Shown in pieces: positions 9,760 through 18,519 of a stretch of DNA of 64,000 bases (positions are counted from its first letter, which is position 1; the number at the start of each line of letters is the position of its first letter). The stretch covers positions 4,216,001 to 4,280,000 of the forward strand of contig CBDEVP010000001.1 in NCBI GenBank assembly GCA_965243485.1, given 5' to 3'. The notes below the pieces were generated by a model. That model did no database searches, had not been told where the DNA came from, and saw only the letters and a program-made list of their open reading frames with translations. A program made the position numbers and the translations under genes. The DNA comes from UBA7330 sp965243485 (GTDB lineage Bacteria; Bacteroidota; Bacteroidia; Cytophagales; Cyclobacteriaceae).

Positions 9760-10412
9760 CTAACCCGACAATGGATCGGCCGAAAAAGGGATTTTTTGAT
9801 AGTATGAAAGATCATCCATCCACTGATGAATTTATCAAAGGGCTATGGAGAGACAATCCGGTCTTTGTCCAGGTTCTGGGCATGTGTCCTGTGCTGGCTG
9901 TTTCCAACACCGCTGAAAATGCACTGGCCATGGGACTTGCCACAGCTTTTGTGCTGCTCATGTCAAACCTGCTGGTCTCTTTATTAAGAAATTTTATTCC
10001 GAAACAGGTGCGCATATCCAGCTACATCCTGATCATCGCCACCTTTGTAACCATCACCGATTATACCATTCAGGCCATCAGTGTGGAATTGCACAAAAGC
10101 CTTGGGGCCTTCATCTCACTGATTGTGGTAAACTGCCTGATCCTGAGTCGTGCTGAAGCTTTTGCATCGAAAAATGGTCCCGGTAAATCATTGCTGGATG
10201 CATTGGGCATGGGTCTCGGGTTTGTATTTGCATTGTTCTGCCTGGGAGCGGTGAGAGAGATCCTGGGAAACGGGACATTGTTCGGACTAGGACTGTTTCC
10301 TGAAAATTTTGAATCATGGATCGTGATGATACTGCCGGCAGGCGGGTTTTTTACGCTGGCACTCTGGCTGCTGTTATTCAATGTCTTAAAATCTAAAAAG
10401 GTAGCCTCATGA
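9756..10412 (+). CDS. rnfE: Rnf electron transport complex subunit E
   Basis: A 218-aa six-helix membrane protein of the RnfE/NqrD family. The conserved segment LWRDNPVFVQVLGMCPVLAV near the N-terminus and the later NCLILSRAEAFAS are typical. RnfE and RnfA together hold a membrane [2Fe-2S] centre through conserved cysteines, visible here in GMCP and VNC. The start overlaps rnfG (ATGA). Confidence 0.95.
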   Translation: MTNPTMDRPKKGFFDSMKDHPSTDEFIKGLWRDNPVFVQVLGMCPVLAVSNTAENALAMGLATAFVLLMSNLLVSLLRNFIPKQVRISSYILIIATFVTITDYTIQAISVELHKSLGAFISLIVVNCLILSRAEAFASKNGPGKSLLDALGMGLGFVFALFCLGAVREILGNGTLFGLGLFPENFESWIVMILPAGGFFTLALWLLLFNVLKSKKVAS

Positions 10413-10990
10413 ACACGGAATCATTCTGGAGTATTTTTATCAATGCAAGTCTGGTTAACAATTTTGTACTGGCCTATTTCCTGGGCATTTGTCCTTTCCT
10501 AGGTGTTTCAGGCAAGATTGAGACAGCTACCAAAATGGGTGGTGCCGTGAGCTTCGTGATGCTGATCAGCTCGATGTGTGCCTATGGTATCCATGCATTG
10601 CTGGTGACGCTTGAAGCGGAGTTCCTGCAGCTGATCAGTTACATTGTACTGATTGCATCCACGGTGCAACTGGTCGAGATGTTGATCAAGAAGATGAGTC
10701 CAACGCTTTTCAGATCTCTGGGGATCTTTCTCCCGCTGATCACTACCAATTGTGCCATCCTCGGATTGGCGTTATTTCAGACCAACAAGGGATATGGTTT
10801 TTTTCAAAGCATTGTCTATGCCCTTGGAGCTGGTGCAGGATTTACATTGGCCCTGATACTGATATCCGGACTGAGAGAACAGCTGGATTATGCTGACGTA
10901 CCGAAAGTGGTTAAAGGCACTGCTCTTACACTGATTATTGCTGGCATTCTTTCTCTTTCATTTATGGGCTTTTCAGGATTAGGAAATTGA
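10409..10990 (+). CDS. rnfA: Rnf electron transport complex subunit A
   Basis: A 193-aa six-helix membrane protein, homologue of NqrE and topological partner of RnfE. The signatures NNFVLAYFLGICPFLGVS and LPLITTNCAILGLALF carry the two cysteines expected for the RnfA/RnfE iron-sulfur site. ATGA overlap with rnfE. The next gene is the small Cys-rich peptide, one base after the stop. Confidence 0.95.
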   Translation: MNTESFWSIFINASLVNNFVLAYFLGICPFLGVSGKIETATKMGGAVSFVMLISSMCAYGIHALLVTLEAEFLQLISYIVLIASTVQLVEMLIKKMSPTLFRSLGIFLPLITTNCAILGLALFQTNKGYGFFQSIVYALGAGAGFTLALILISGLREQLDYADVPKVVKGTALTLIIAGILSLSFMGFSGLGN

Positions 10991-10991
10991 T

Positions 10992-11189
10992 ATGGGAGCA
11001 TACACATCATATATCGTAGGAATAGGGGGCATCATCGGAGTGATGGTACTCTGGGCCTTTGTTCAGCAACTCTGGAAAAAAATATTCAGCGAAGACATCC
11101 TTGATGATGATGTCCTTGCAGGCAGATCATCGTGTGGTGATTGCGGTTGTTCAACCATTTGTAGTAAGCATAAAACATTTAAACCATAA
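10992..11189 (+). CDS. Small Cys-rich membrane peptide inside the rnf operon
   Basis: A 65-aa peptide with one N-terminal membrane helix (IVGIGGIIGVMVLWAFVQQL), an acidic linker and a four-cysteine tail (CGDCGCSTIC). Start ATG at 10992 is one base after the rnfA stop, and rnfE, rnfA and this gene appear co-translated. It has no close family I can name. In architecture (one helix plus four Cys) it recalls NqrM (DUF539), which helps insert iron into the membrane cysteines of NqrD/NqrE. It also recalls FeoB-associated Cys-rich proteins. A role in Fe delivery to RnfA/RnfE is an inference from placement and cysteines only. Confidence 0.75.
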   Translation: MGAYTSYIVGIGGIIGVMVLWAFVQQLWKKIFSEDILDDDVLAGRSSCGDCGCSTICSKHKTFKP

Positions 11190-11193
11190 GATC

Positions 11194-12051
11194 ATGGCAC
11201 ATCTATCAGATTACAATACCGACAAGCGATACAGGGCAAAAGTCCTGAATACCCGCAGACTTACTCCGGAGGATGCCGATGAGGTCAGAGAGATCAAACT
11301 CGAGGTCCAGGACAAGACTTTTGACTGTCAGGTGGACCAAAGCTTTGGTGTGCTGATTGAAACCAGAACGGAGTTTGGCAACAATGCACATCACCGGCTT
11401 TATAGTGTATCTGATCTGCCATACAAAAACAACGGGAAACCTGTAATAACCTTCCTGGTCAAAAGGTGCACTTACATTGATGATTTTAATGGTGAAGAGT
11501 ACAAGGGGGTCGCTTCACACTACCTCTGTGATCGCAGAAAGGGAGATGAGATCATCATCACCGGACCTTTCCCGCTGGCCTTCAACGTTCCCGAAGACAA
11601 AACAGCAAATCTGATCCTGATCGGTATGGGAACAGGCATCGCGCCTTTCCGAGCCTTTATCAAGCATCTATATGAGAATGAGAAAGACTGGGCAGGTAAG
11701 ATATACCTGTACTATGGAGCAAAAAGTGGTCTGGAACTTCTCTACATGAACGATAAGGAAAATGACCTGACCAATTATTACGATGAGAAGACCTTTAAAG
11801 CCTTCCATGCGGTAAGCCCAAGACCGGACTGGGTAGAAGCGGTCCCCCTTCATGAGACTATTGAAGACACTGCTGAGGATATCGTCCATGCACTGTTGCA
11901 AAACAACACCTATATCTATGTGGCAGGATATGAAAAGGTAAAGGAAAATCTCGACAAGGCTTTCTCTAATATCCTTGGCTCACAGGCCAACTGGCTGATC
12001 AGAAAGAGAGAACTAATAGCCGGGAAGAAATGGGCTGAAGTGATCTATTGA
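11194..12051 (+). CDS. Ferredoxin-NADP+ reductase-like flavoprotein
   Basis: A 285-aa plant-type FNR fold. The FAD-binding motif RLYS (in HHRLYSVSDLP) and GVASHYLCD are followed by the NAD(P)-binding loop GMGTGIAPFRAF and YYGAKSGLELLY. Start ATG at 11194 follows the Cys-rich peptide by four bases. Longer frames upstream are out-of-frame rnfA-region sequence. It most likely moves electrons between reduced ferredoxin and NADP(H), drawing on the same ferredoxin pool as NifJ, Kor and Rnf. Placement between rnfA and rnfB is unusual. Which pyridine nucleotide it prefers cannot be read from the sequence. Confidence 0.85.
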   Translation: MAHLSDYNTDKRYRAKVLNTRRLTPEDADEVREIKLEVQDKTFDCQVDQSFGVLIETRTEFGNNAHHRLYSVSDLPYKNNGKPVITFLVKRCTYIDDFNGEEYKGVASHYLCDRRKGDEIIITGPFPLAFNVPEDKTANLILIGMGTGIAPFRAFIKHLYENEKDWAGKIYLYYGAKSGLELLYMNDKENDLTNYYDEKTFKAFHAVSPRPDWVEAVPLHETIEDTAEDIVHALLQNNTYIYVAGYEKVKENLDKAFSNILGSQANWLIRKRELIAGKKWAEVIY

Positions 12052-12062
12052 TCTATTGATAT

Positions 12063-12929
12063 ATGACTATTCTGGTTGCGATACTGACCCTTGGAGGAAT
12101 TACCCTGGCACTGGCGATCATTCTTATTATTGCCAACAGGAAGCTGTATGTATATGAGGATCCCCGCATCGATCAGGTTGAGGAAATGCTACCGCATGCC
12201 AATTGCGGAGCCTGTGGATTCCCTGGCTGTCGACCTTTTGCAGAGGCCCTTGTCGCTGAAAAGGTACTTCCCGGTAAATGTACAGTCAGCTCAGAAGACC
12301 AGCGGATAAGGATAGCTGAGTACCTTGGTGTTTCTTCAGAAGCAGACGAGAAGATCGTGGCACGTCTGGCGTGTGCGGGAGGCACCAATGTGGCCAGAAA
12401 CCGGGCCAACTATCATGGGATACAGACCTGCAGAGCAGCATCACTGGTTTCCGGTGGTGGAAAAGGATGTTTCTGGGGCTGCCTTGGACATGGTGATTGT
12501 GAAGCGGTATGTGATTTTGACGCAATCATCATGAATGAATTTGGACTTCCTGAAGTGATCGAAGATAAATGTACCGCCTGCGGTGACTGTGTGGAAATTT
12601 GTCCTAAAGACCTGTTTTCACTTCAGCCTGTCAGCCATCAGCTATGGGTAGCCTGTAAGAACCTAGAGAAGGGTGATGAAATCCTTGAAGAATGTGAAGT
12701 TGCATGCACAGCCTGTGGTAGATGTGCCATGGATGCTCCGGGTGATCTGATCAGGATGGTTGATAACCTGCCGGTGATAGATTATTCGCTCGATCACCAG
12801 ATCAAAGAACCTATCCAGCGTTGTCCTACAGGTGCCATCGTATGGCTCGATCAGAAACTAGGGGCCATCAAGGGAAAAGCAAGCAAAAAAATAATCAGGA
12901 AAGGAGAGCGTGAAGTGGGATTTTCATGA
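12063..12929 (+). CDS. rnfB: Rnf electron transport complex subunit B
   Basis: The ferredoxin-input subunit of Rnf, 288 aa. One N-terminal membrane helix is followed by the four-Cys motif CGACGFPGC with a later Cys (the Fe-S domain shared with RnfB/CO dehydrogenase gamma). Ferredoxin motifs follow: CFWGCLGHGDCEAVC, CTACGDCVEICP and CTACGRCAMDAPG. The third set lacks the final Cys-Pro of a classical ferredoxin and may pair with CPTGAI near the end. Separated from rnfA by two genes, whereas in most organisms rnfB sits beside rnfA or rnfC. Confidence 0.93.
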   Translation: MTILVAILTLGGITLALAIILIIANRKLYVYEDPRIDQVEEMLPHANCGACGFPGCRPFAEALVAEKVLPGKCTVSSEDQRIRIAEYLGVSSEADEKIVARLACAGGTNVARNRANYHGIQTCRAASLVSGGGKGCFWGCLGHGDCEAVCDFDAIIMNEFGLPEVIEDKCTACGDCVEICPKDLFSLQPVSHQLWVACKNLEKGDEILEECEVACTACGRCAMDAPGDLIRMVDNLPVIDYSLDHQIKEPIQRCPTGAIVWLDQKLGAIKGKASKKIIRKGEREVGFS

Positions 12930-13027
12930 CCTCGTATTAGTTGATACAACTCTCTTTTTTAGCTGATATTTATCACGATAGCGGACTATGGGGTAGACTT
13001 AATTTGTAATACCCAATTTGAAATAAG

Positions 13028-14914
13028 ATGAGCGAGTCTTCACAAACCCTGGATCCTGAGACGCATGTTTCCCCAACCATTAAAGAAGCAATTGTAGAGA
13101 TCGTTTCCGACTCCGGTGAAGGTGCACAGAAATGTGGCCAAAGCCTTGGTGCTATTTCTGCAAAAATGGGAAATGGTGTCTGGACCGTTGAGATCATCCC
13201 GGCGGAGATACAGCCACCGGCCAGGTCGAGAGCCGGTGCTTCCGGCATACGCGTGCGAATCGGACAGGAAAAGATCACCAACATGGGTGACCATGCCAAC
13301 CTGGTAGTGGCATTGAATGAGCAGGTACTTTTTGGAAGGATAGATCAGAATGCTTATAAAGAGGGTACTCACATCCTCATTGAAAACAAGTGGGCTGAGC
13401 AGACCGGGGATATCCGGAAGGAATATTCGGCGGCTTTGGAAAAATTCAAGGAGATGGGCTTTATCATCCATGAAATCCCGATGGAGAAAGAGTGCCTGAA
13501 AATCGTGAGTGATGCCCGAAAAGGTAAGAATATGTGGGTTCTCGGGATGCTGTGTAACATCTACGACAGGGATATGGAGCTTGCGGCCGACCAGATCCGG
13601 ACCATCTTCAGGAAAAAGAAGGATGAGATCATTGAAAACAACCTGCAACTACTGAAGGCAGGTTATCAGTGGGCGGCAGACAACCTGGACATCCGGTATA
13701 TCATCCCTCCAAAACCTGAGGTTAAGGACATTGTGGTGATGAATGGCAATGAAGCCATCAGCCTGGGGGTAATGGCGGCCGGTATCGACGTCTGCTCCAT
13801 GTACCCGATAACACCCGCTACCTCAGCCACCCACGGCATGGCAGAAACCATCCAGTTGGCAGGCGGAGTGATTCACCAGGCGGAGGATGAAATCGCTGCC
13901 ATTGGATTTGCCATTGGTTCCTCATTTGCAGGTAAAACAGCTGTGACCATTACCTCCGGTCCGGGTATTGCCCTTAAAACAGAATTCATCGGTCTGGCAG
14001 TCATGGCAGAGATACCGCTGGTGATCATAGATATCCAAAGAGGTGGACCCTCTACAGGCCTACCTACCAAGGTGGAGCAGGGTGACCTGCTTGCCGTTCT
14101 ATACGGTGAACCCGGGGACGCCCCCAAGATTGTACTGGCCCCGTCCACCATCGAAGAGTGCTTCCACTATGTAATCCTTGCCCGCAAGCTGGCAGAGGAT
14201 TTCAGAACACCGGTCTTTTTGTTATCCGACGCTAACCTGGCTACCGGCGTTCAGCCTTTTCCTCGTCCAAAGATCAGGGAAGAATGGTTTGCTGCACCGA
14301 TTGATCAAAGCAGGTGGGACCCATCCGTAAGACCTTACGAATGGGATGCTAAAACAGGGATCAGTTCCCGGCCGATACCTGGCCAGAAAGGTGGAATGTA
14401 TACGCTTACCGGACTGGCGCATGATGAAGAAAGCCATGTGGCTTACGATCCACATATCAACCAGCGAGCGTCAGAAAACAGAAGCAGGAAAATGGCTACC
14501 TTGAAAAAGACATTAAAGAAGCCTAAAGTATTCGGAGATAAGGAAGGCGACCTGTTACTGGTCGGGTGGGGATCCACTCGTGGAGCTATTGAAGAGGCCG
14601 TAAGCCGGGCCAGGGAGAAAGGAGCATCTGTCAGCAGTGTACATCTTCGCTTTTTAAGTCCGCTCGAGCCGGGATTAAAAGAGATCTTCAATGGCTTTAA
14701 AAAGGTCAGGACTGTAGAGATCAATTATTCCGATACTTTGGGAGACCCCTTTATCACCGAAGAAAGCAGACGCTATGCCCAACTCGCCTGGTATCTCAGG
14801 GCTCACACACTTACCGATATAGACTGTTTCAGCAATGTGTTCGGCCAGCCTATGAGTCCTTTCAGAATCCTGCAGATGATGGAAAACGAACTAAAAATGA
14901 CATTAACTGACTAA
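13028..14914 (+). CDS. korA: 2-oxoacid:ferredoxin oxidoreductase, fused gamma-alpha subunit
   Basis: A 628-aa fusion of the gamma domain (SDSGEGAQKCGQSLGAI and RSRAGASG near the N-terminus) and the alpha domain (MYPITPATSATHGMAE, QAEDEIAAIGFAIGSSFAGK, RGGPSTGLPTKVEQGDL). This is the two-subunit architecture of 2-oxoglutarate:ferredoxin oxidoreductase (KorAB). The reaction is CoA-dependent oxidative decarboxylation of a 2-oxoacid with ferredoxin reduction. 2-Oxoglutarate is the usual substrate but cannot be proven from the sequence. Its stop is three bases before korB, so the two are one transcript. The 98-bp gap to rnfB may hold a separate promoter. Confidence 0.92.
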   Translation: MSESSQTLDPETHVSPTIKEAIVEIVSDSGEGAQKCGQSLGAISAKMGNGVWTVEIIPAEIQPPARSRAGASGIRVRIGQEKITNMGDHANLVVALNEQVLFGRIDQNAYKEGTHILIENKWAEQTGDIRKEYSAALEKFKEMGFIIHEIPMEKECLKIVSDARKGKNMWVLGMLCNIYDRDMELAADQIRTIFRKKKDEIIENNLQLLKAGYQWAADNLDIRYIIPPKPEVKDIVVMNGNEAISLGVMAAGIDVCSMYPITPATSATHGMAETIQLAGGVIHQAEDEIAAIGFAIGSSFAGKTAVTITSGPGIALKTEFIGLAVMAEIPLVIIDIQRGGPSTGLPTKVEQGDLLAVLYGEPGDAPKIVLAPSTIEECFHYVILARKLAEDFRTPVFLLSDANLATGVQPFPRPKIREEWFAAPIDQSRWDPSVRPYEWDAKTGISSRPIPGQKGGMYTLTGLAHDEESHVAYDPHINQRASENRSRKMATLKKTLKKPKVFGDKEGDLLLVGWGSTRGAIEEAVSRAREKGASVSSVHLRFLSPLEPGLKEIFNGFKKVRTVEINYSDTLGDPFITEESRRYAQLAWYLRAHTLTDIDCFSNVFGQPMSPFRILQMMENELKMTLTD

Positions 14915-14917
14915 AAA

Positions 14918-15877
14918 ATGATTGCTATTAATCCGGAAGCCTGTGATATGATACTTCCCGAGACCGAATTTCGGCTTGAGGACTACACCAGCAGTAAGGC
15001 CAGGTGGTGCTCCGGCTGCGGGGCTCACTCAATCCTGCATTCAGTAAAGAAACTTTGTCAGGAAGAGCAGCTTCCGCCGGAAAAAACCGTATTTGTGTCA
15101 GGAATCGGATGCAGCAGCCGGTTTCCTCATTATATGAAGACTTACGGTTTTCACGGACTACATGGCAGGGCATTTCCCGTGGCCAGTGGCGTGAAATTCC
15201 GCAGGCCGGATCTGCATGTATTTGTGATCACCGGTGACGGGGATTGCTGTTCCATCGGTGCCGGCCACTGGGTCCATGCCATCAGGTATAACATGAAGAT
15301 GGTGGCACTGCTCTTTGATAACGCCATCTACGGTCTGACCAAAAAACAAACTTCACCAACCAGTCCTTTGGGTACAAGAACGAATACCCACCCGGGAGGA
15401 TCCGTATTGCCACCTATCAATCCCATCCAGTCTACCCTTGGGTTACCCAACGTTTCCTTTGTGGCTCAGACAGTGGACTGGAAGCCTGCTCACCTGTACG
15501 AAACCATACACAAAGCTTACAAACACCCGGGTCTCGCTTTTGTACGGATCGTCCAGCGATGTCCGGTTTTTATGCATGACAACTATGAGCCTACAGTCAA
15601 AGATCCTGATGCAATCACCGTGCTGGACCACGAAAATGGGATCAAACTTGATGAGGATCAACTGAAAAAGTTCCGACATGTGGTATCGCATGACCCTTCA
15701 GACCTGGTAAAGGCCAGAGAAGTAGCGGAGATAATGAAAGAAACAGTTCCTATCGGTTTATTCTACCAAAACAAAGAAGCCTACCGGTATGATGAATACG
15801 GAGCGCACAACCTGGGGATCTCGACAGAAGACAGGATCAAAGCTATCAATCACTTAATGGATCGTTATGCCGTCTGA
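14918..15877 (+). CDS. korB: 2-oxoacid:ferredoxin oxidoreductase, TPP-binding beta subunit
   Basis: The catalytic thiamine-diphosphate subunit, 319 aa. Fe-S ligands are visible in WCSGCGAH and GIGCSSRFP. The TPP/Mg motif is GDGDCCSIGAGHW followed by DNAIYGLTKKQTSPTSP. It pairs with KorA and reduces the ferredoxin pool that the Rnf complex upstream uses. The 3' end overlaps the start of the next gene by 11 bases in another frame, so the NifJ-like paralogue is translated from the same message. Confidence 0.93.
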   Translation: MIAINPEACDMILPETEFRLEDYTSSKARWCSGCGAHSILHSVKKLCQEEQLPPEKTVFVSGIGCSSRFPHYMKTYGFHGLHGRAFPVASGVKFRRPDLHVFVITGDGDCCSIGAGHWVHAIRYNMKMVALLFDNAIYGLTKKQTSPTSPLGTRTNTHPGGSVLPPINPIQSTLGLPNVSFVAQTVDWKPAHLYETIHKAYKHPGLAFVRIVQRCPVFMHDNYEPTVKDPDAITVLDHENGIKLDEDQLKKFRHVVSHDPSDLVKAREVAEIMKETVPIGLFYQNKEAYRYDEYGAHNLGISTEDRIKAINHLMDRYAV

Positions 15878-17633
15878 AACAGAAACCATGGAAAAAGACA
15901 AGTCTGAAACACCTGTTTTCAGATTGAAAACAGCTACTTCCGCCAGTGAAACCGATCAAAAATCTTACTGGAATGAACTGAGAAGGTTTTACAGGACAGG
16001 GGAGAAGCATGACCAGATGAAACACGTCAAGCTGAGATCTGTATTTTCCGGATTACCAGTGCTGGAAGGGAAAGGCATGTATCCCTTCATGTTGAATAAT
16101 AATGAATTTCATTTTAGCCAGGCTTTGCCTTTTGAGCTCTTAAATCAACACATAATTGATGCTCAGGAAAATAAAATCAATGGTTTTAAGCTAAGACTGG
16201 AGCATTTGATCGATGGCCTGAAAAAATTGCTTCATGTAAAGGTAAATGCAGAATCTGCGGGGGCTGGCTTCGACTTTGCTTCCGAGATCATTGCCTTTGA
16301 CAAACTATCTGGCATGCTGCCAACCAGGGAAGGTGATAAACTCACCCCTGCAAGAAGCAAACGGCTGAGCTTCCTGATAGAAGACCTGAAAGATGGTCTG
16401 GAATCCTATGAGAAGTCAGAAGCTGTCATTCTGGATGCAGTATCGGCACTTAAGAACAAAAAAGTATTCAGCAATGCCGAAGTGATTCCGGTGGTTGAAA
16501 AAGAGGCATTCAGGGAAGCCGAAAAAGAGTTGAAAAAACAGATGAAACTTTTCATAGGTCTCATTCGGTCAATACGCATTGCTGAGCTGGAAGTAAATGG
16601 AGAATACAAAGAAGATGTTCATCACGAGTTTTTTGAGCACTTCAGCTGGTATCGGCTGACTGAAGCTGAGAAGAGCCTGTTTCACCCGGTTATCCTGCTC
16701 ATTGATCATCTTTCTTTGTCGAGTCAACTTGATGCTTACACCAGCCTCTTAAGCCTTAACAGGCCTGTTAAAATAGTGATATTGAACCATGGCCTGGTAT
16801 CCGAACCGGATGGCAAGACAGACTGGGAAGAGGCATCTCACAGGTTCAGACAGGAATTATCAACCCTGACCATATCTCATAGAAATGTATTTGTATTTCA
16901 GGCTACACTATACAACCCTGATCTACTATCTGAAGGTCTTGGAAATTTCATTAAAACAAATAACCCTGCAATTGTGCATCTGCTCTTGCCGGTAAGTAAC
17001 AAGGCTGATGATGTCATGGTATCCAAAGCGGCAGTATGCGGAAGACATTTTCCGATCCTGACTTATGACCCATCTGCAACGGGTAACAGGATTCAGCTGA
17101 AGGGGAATGAAAACACCTCGGAAGACTGGCCAAAATATGAGATTAGCCTTACGTCGGATGATGAACACATCGCGAAGCTCAAAACTGAATTCACCTACGC
17201 TGATTACAAAGCTCTTTTTGAAAGCAAAGTAGCCGAATTAATGATTGTGCCTCCATCATTGGACAGCAAGGACCTTGTTCCTCTGCATGAATATCTTTCC
17301 CTGAAAGAAGATGAGCTTGTTGGCAGATTGCCATTTATCTGGTTGACTGACCAGAAGAGCAACCTGATCAAAGCGGTAGTCCCCAATGTCTGGGTGGTTT
17401 CCTGTCAGGAAAGACTGGATTTCTGGAACTTCCTGCAGGAATTAGGTAATATTCACGCAAATAATCCGGAGGTAGAAGAAGAAATGCCGGATGAGGAAGC
17501 ACCGGCTTCAGACAAAATGGCTGCTCTGAGGACAGCCCATGAGCATGAATTGAAAAAGGTGAGGGAAGAGGCCGTTAGCCAGGCTGCCGGACAATTGTTG
17601 CAGGCTCTGCTCAATGGAGAGGATGTCAGGTAG
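15867..17633 (+). CDS. NifJ C-terminal-half paralogue without cofactor motifs (pseudoenzyme)
   Basis: A 588-aa protein that aligns by eye with residues of about 740 to 1540 of the NifJ in this window. Shared landmarks include a start with an F/YW...FY.G pattern, a coiled-coil block, ELEVNGEYKEDVHHEFF against ELELSGKYSEEEHKEFF, SHRNVFVFQATLYNP against AHRNTYVMQGTISNP, EDWPKYE against QDWPTYQ, LPFIWLTDQKSNL against FPYIWAVDRKQQL, and SCQERLDFW against SCEERRDFW. Every cofactor site is gone: the ferredoxin cysteines, CLGC, NATGC, GDGAMYDIG (replaced by IDHLSLSSQ) and the NTGG loop. The frame is intact over 1.77 kb and overlaps korB, so it is expressed and not decaying. A structural, regulatory or scaffold subunit for NifJ or KorAB is an inference. 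A shorter start at 15888 is possible. Confidence 0.85.
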   Translation: MPSETETMEKDKSETPVFRLKTATSASETDQKSYWNELRRFYRTGEKHDQMKHVKLRSVFSGLPVLEGKGMYPFMLNNNEFHFSQALPFELLNQHIIDAQENKINGFKLRLEHLIDGLKKLLHVKVNAESAGAGFDFASEIIAFDKLSGMLPTREGDKLTPARSKRLSFLIEDLKDGLESYEKSEAVILDAVSALKNKKVFSNAEVIPVVEKEAFREAEKELKKQMKLFIGLIRSIRIAELEVNGEYKEDVHHEFFEHFSWYRLTEAEKSLFHPVILLIDHLSLSSQLDAYTSLLSLNRPVKIVILNHGLVSEPDGKTDWEEASHRFRQELSTLTISHRNVFVFQATLYNPDLLSEGLGNFIKTNNPAIVHLLLPVSNKADDVMVSKAAVCGRHFPILTYDPSATGNRIQLKGNENTSEDWPKYEISLTSDDEHIAKLKTEFTYADYKALFESKVAELMIVPPSLDSKDLVPLHEYLSLKEDELVGRLPFIWLTDQKSNLIKAVVPNVWVVSCQERLDFWNFLQELGNIHANNPEVEEEMPDEEAPASDKMAALRTAHEHELKKVREEAVSQAAGQLLQALLNGEDVR

Positions 17634-17681
17634 GCGTAAGAGTTATTTAAAGTCATAATCTTTCCTCTCATTAAAGTCCCG

Positions 17682-17777
17682 GAAACACGAGATGCTTCGT
17701 GCCTCAGCATGACGTCAATAAATTTCTATTTCGTCATTCTGATCTTACATCATTCTGACTGCCGGGAAGAATCTTGT
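17682..17777. repeat. Divergent member of the REPIN-like palindromic repeat family
   Basis: Located in the 313-bp gap between the NifJ paralogue and dps. One arm reads GATGCTTCGTGCCTCAGCATGACG and the inverted arm CGTCATTCTGA...GAAGAATCTTG, with an AT-rich spacer. This matches the pattern of the repeats at 22.4, 28.8, 29.3, 32.0 and 32.5 kb, but with more substitutions. The rest of the gap is AT-rich and probably holds the dps promoter. I see no gene in it. Confidence 0.55.
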
Positions 17778-17946
17778 GAATACAGTGACTTTATCATGGA
17801 TAATATTTATCCCCACTCCAATCATGTGTGGCCATTGGTTCCTAACCCGACAAACCCTTCAAATTATTAAAAAAACATAGAAAATACCTAACAATACCCG
17901 TACGAGCCTGTTAGTTTATTAAATAGAATAAATACGAAATAAGATT

Positions 17947-18465
17947 ATGAGTACTGATACATTAACTGCAGAAAAAAAAGAGAAGAAGCGTGCTTTCGCA
18001 AAACTTGGATACACGAATGCTGGTTCCAAACAGCTGGTGGAAGCACTAAATAACCTTCTGGCCAACTACAGCGTTCATTACCAGAAACTTAGAAATTATC
18101 ACTGGAACGTAAAAGGGGCTGACTTTTTCGATATCCATGAGAAATTTGAAGAGCAATACAACGACGCTAAACTGGCCATCGATGACATTGCTGAAAGGAT
18201 TCGAGTATTCGGCCATACCCCATTAAGCACAATGAAAGACTATATTCAGATCTCTGAGATTAAAGAGACCGGAACTGATCTGGAAGCAATGGATATGGTA
18301 AAAGAAATACTTAGTGACTATCAGGTCCTCGTAGACTACATGTATGAAACACTGGAAGTAGCAGTAGAGCAAGGTGATATGGGTACGGAAGATCTTGTGA
18401 AAGGTTTTGTATACCAAATTGAAAAGAACCATTGGATGATGACGGCTTTTTCTGCTGAAGCCTGA
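17947..18465 (+). CDS. dps: Dps-family ferritin-like DNA protection protein
   Basis: A 172-aa protein of the Dps family, which forms dodecamers that oxidise and store iron with peroxide and can protect DNA. The ferroxidase signature is visible: YHWNVKG with the histidine, then DIHEKFEEQYND with the Asp and Glu ligands on the facing helix, followed by AERIRVFG and PLSTM. A Lys-rich N-terminal tail (EKKEKKR) resembles the DNA-binding tails of some Dps proteins. Monocistronic, with its own terminator. Confidence 0.93.
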   Translation: MSTDTLTAEKKEKKRAFAKLGYTNAGSKQLVEALNNLLANYSVHYQKLRNYHWNVKGADFFDIHEKFEEQYNDAKLAIDDIAERIRVFGHTPLSTMKDYIQISEIKETGTDLEAMDMVKEILSDYQVLVDYMYETLEVAVEQGDMGTEDLVKGFVYQIEKNHWMMTAFSAEA

Positions 18466-18482
18466 TCAGAATAGTCAAGGTT

Positions 18483-18519
18483 AGAGGGGGTATTACTGAG
18501 GTAATATCCTCTTTTTTTT
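18483..18519 (+). terminator. Rho-independent terminator of dps
   Basis: Stem AGAGGGGGTATTAC with GTAATATCCTCT, four-base loop, then eight T. Starts 18 bases after the dps stop. Confidence 0.85.

Noticed and set aside
12930..13027. Terminator after rnfB
   Set aside because: GTTGATACAAC followed by CTCTTTTTT has only a four-base stem, too weak to call.
13040..13648. 202-aa open frame antisense to korA
   Set aside because: Mirror frame of a strongly conserved gene. No motif seen.
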